Assembly (NCBI GenBank): GCA_004352715.1 | Contig: SCFE01000034.1 | Location: 431,100-495,099 of the forward strand | DNA: 64,000 nt | From: Hofstenia miamia | Lineage: Eukaryota > Xenacoelomorpha > Acoela | Direction: 5' to 3' | Shown: positions 61,501 to 64,000 of the stretch, piece after piece | Layout of the letters: each line of letters opens with the position of its first letter | Position numbering within the stretch: position 1 is the first letter of the stretch | Position numbers and translations under genes: made by a program | The notes under the pieces: generated by a model | Databases searched by the model: none | Seen by the model: the letters and a program-made list of their open reading frames with translations, nothing else | Told to the model about the DNA's origin: nothing

Positions 61501-62546
61501 GTATTGGTATAATTATAAAACAGTCAAAATTTGGAAACATTGACGCAGTTATTTAATGCTGAATATTTACCTTTACATAAAAATTCACACACATAGTCGC
61601 AAATCTTATTATATATTGTGTTTTTTTACATCGAATGAGGGTCCAGAACAACTTCCTGATTCTATTTTCCCGGTAATTACCTGATATTGTTTAGACAACA
61701 TTGTCTATTTTATAATTTTGTCAATATTACCTGTTTTTTCAATATTTTAATAGACTTGCATATGAATGGACTTCTAGAAATATGATATATTTTTAGTTAT
61801 CCATGGGATATTTAAGTTTTTGTTTTCCATCTATATGTTGGCAGATAACTGGCAACTTTTTACACAAGTACAGCCATCTTTATTATCCAAATTTCGTTTT
61901 TCCAATAGAAGTCTTTCCGAGTTTAATTCATTAGTAAAAAGCAGAAGTATTAACATGTCTGTTCATAAAATTCTTTAAATAATTGACATATGTGGGTAAA
62001 CTTTGATAATACATAATCATATTTTTGAAAGTAAACAATTTACGGATTGAGAGATAAAATTTGCAGCCTGGTAAATAACTTACGAATGTTGACTGTTTGC
62101 TGAAGTTAGCTGAGTTTATTTTGCAAACACGAGGTTTAATCAGTTGAGTCTTAAATGCAATTCTGTTGATTTTTAAATTGTTGCAATCGAATTTACATTG
62201 AATTTAGATAATAAGGTGTCACCACTAACCTATGAAACATAATTTTATGATTATTTTCGCAAGTTTTTCCTAAGATTGGGTGATTGCCATGAATAAGGGC
62301 TATGCCATCAATAAGCGTCCATAAATAAGTTTAGTGTAGAGTAACAACCATTGTATTAATACGTGCAAGCGCCTATAAACGAATATTTTATCCCAATTGT
62401 TAAGTTAATCGCTATTCCTAAAATAGATTTGTTCTAACATTTTGAATATGGGATTGGTCAGTAGAAATGTTCATGTTTGGAAAGATGTCATTTTTGTAAG
62501 AGAACTGCCTAATTCCTGAATATAGTAGGTCCTTTATAATTCGAAC

Positions 62547-62549
<3 letters not shown>
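61501..62549. other. non-coding, nothing recognised
   Basis: AT-rich spacer between the LINE fragment and the trinucleotide array. Confidence 0.5.
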
Positions 62550-62589
<40 letters not shown>

Positions 62590-62646
62590 ATGATGATGAT
62601 TATGATGATGATGATGATTATGATGATGATTATGATGATGATGATG
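62550..62646. repeat. (GAT)n trinucleotide array
   Basis: About 32 units of GAT, regularly punctuated by TAT variants (GATGATGATTATGATGATGA...), ending before GCTCAGGATG. Read in frame it would encode aspartate, methionine or isoleucine/serine runs, but no flanking ORF supports translation. Confidence 0.97.
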
Positions 62647-64000
62647 CTCAGGATGAATAGCTCGTTAAGCGAAATACAACACTACGCGCAAATTTCATAA
62701 GCACTATAGGCGCAAGCACAAAAGCGCATACTACTGTAAGTGAAAATTGAAAAAGCCAAAGCGACAAGTGATAATAATAAGCGCTTAATTCATCATTCAA
62801 CTCTAGGAAGACCTCTTTGAAGACTAATATAACGAAACAATCTCTCTGTTATTACGTTGTAAAATTCATCGTTTTCAAACTGTGTAGAAGATTAATTTGG
62901 TGTTCTGTCCCTGCCAATCTTGCTGCCCTTACACAAACATAATTTCTGCTTTTTTCCATCTGGCATTCCATGGATTGTCTTGAAAGTGGAAATTTTGCAT
63001 TCTATATAGAAAATGTAATTTACTGTTTTGTCGCAATTGCTATATCAAATGATCAATGCTTCTTCGTTTTCAGAACTAACTACAGCAAATACGGATTTTT
63101 CGTTTACTCCCTCATCCCTGGTTTTGTTAGTTTATGCTCTTTATTTATTTGCTTCCCCTAGTGCAATGCACTTTCACTTTAAAAGCAAACTGTGCAAGAA
63201 ATTTTGAAGTGAAAGTTTATGTCGGAATTTATTTTTCATTCTATTCGTTGTAATATATTTTAGTGTGTTCGTTAACCTTAAAATATAGACCCTTCTATTC
63301 AACCGTACTGACTTATATAAGCAAACTTATTAACATCACTCAGTAATTCTTTTATATAATTAGGGTTTTAGCAAACAGTTGCATGCGTCCCGTAAATTTT
63401 AAATTTGAATACAGCAAACTAAGATAACATGGATTCTATTTTTAGGTATGCAATCAACCACTAAAAGCTTGTAGAGTACTTACAAGTTCTTTAATTTGCA
63501 TCTATTGTAAATATTCAAGTTTTATTTTGAAAATATACTCCGAAAAAAATTAGAGAGCTTACATATCTTTCTACAAAACATTCGAAACAAGCATCAGATA
63601 GTTGGTGAGCTACTCAAGATTGTGATTAATCTTTTTCATTCTCATTAAATTTGACAAAAAAATTGAAATTCCGTTCTATTATTTCTTGAAAACATTAATT
63701 TAAACAATCTTCGTTTTTATTAGTCGAGAAAAAATGTTTAAGCAAACCATCATTTTATTGATTTTATTAAACATCAACTTCCCATTACCGTATTCCATAA
63801 GCTGTAAATATTGCGTTAAAATTTAATTAACGCTTTAAATATAATATGGACTTAAAATAGAAAACCTATTTATAATGATTTTTATGGATTTATCATTTAT
63901 TTATAGTTCTATATAATGCGTCATAGTGTGCAAAAACAAATACGCGCAAAGTCAATAATCGCACATGTTAGTGAAAAAATCGCTTGAATCCATTCTAATT
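62647..64000. other. non-coding, nothing supported
   Basis: 62680-62740 has GGCGCAAGC/AAAGCGC motifs like those of the small MITE at 51.6 kb. The frame at 62970-63161 is a hydrophobic 63-codon stretch without homology. No gene is called. Confidence 0.4.

Overview
The window is nuclear DNA from an AT-rich eukaryote, almost certainly an invertebrate animal. The one recognisable host gene is split by GT-AG introns. Gene density is very low, (AT)n microsatellites and N gaps are frequent, and remains of hAT, mariner, TTAA-target, LINE and Ty3/gypsy-type elements are scattered throughout. A cnidarian-type genome would fit the base composition and the transposon mix, but the sequence alone does not fix the species. 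There are no bacterial operons, CRISPR arrays, rRNAs or tRNAs that I can support.

Layout. 1-2.7 kb: a small hAT-type MITE and an intact 159-codon ORF of unknown function with a poly(A) signal. 2.8-6.0 kb: a 1000-N gap, then an element with terminal inverted repeats of about 240 bp around a long decayed protein gene, which keeps one frame for 1.6 kb with seven internal stops. 6.0-9.0 kb: layered old transposons, including LINE reverse transcriptase, an antisense hAT-like transposase and a nested insertion with a 10-bp target duplication. 9.3-12.8 kb: two end-to-end copies of a 1-kb non-autonomous hAT-like element. 12.8-21.5 kb: non-coding. 21.6-27.0 kb: a MITE followed by NTHL1/NTH1 (endonuclease III, base-excision repair) in three recognisable exons, with further MITEs in its second intron. 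28.0-29.8 kb: a mariner-like and a TTAA-flanked DNA transposon back to back. 32.4-33.0 kb: another hAT MITE with a clear 8-bp target duplication. 35-39.2 kb: two N-bounded fragments with coding-like or G+C-richer sequence unlike their surroundings. 45.8-50.3 kb: two long duplications, one of them across a 5-N gap. 50-64 kb: mostly non-coding, with a LINE RT fragment near 61.3 kb and a (GAT)n array near 62.6 kb.

Most small Ns (6205, 19247, 35462/35563, 49070-49074) lie between two near-identical copies of the same sequence. They look like unmerged haplotypes or contig ends and should not be read as biological duplications without checking.

NTHL1 acts alone here: it is a bifunctional DNA glycosylase/AP lyase with no co-regulated neighbour in view. 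Everything else that codes, or once coded, appears to be mobile-element protein or is unassigned.
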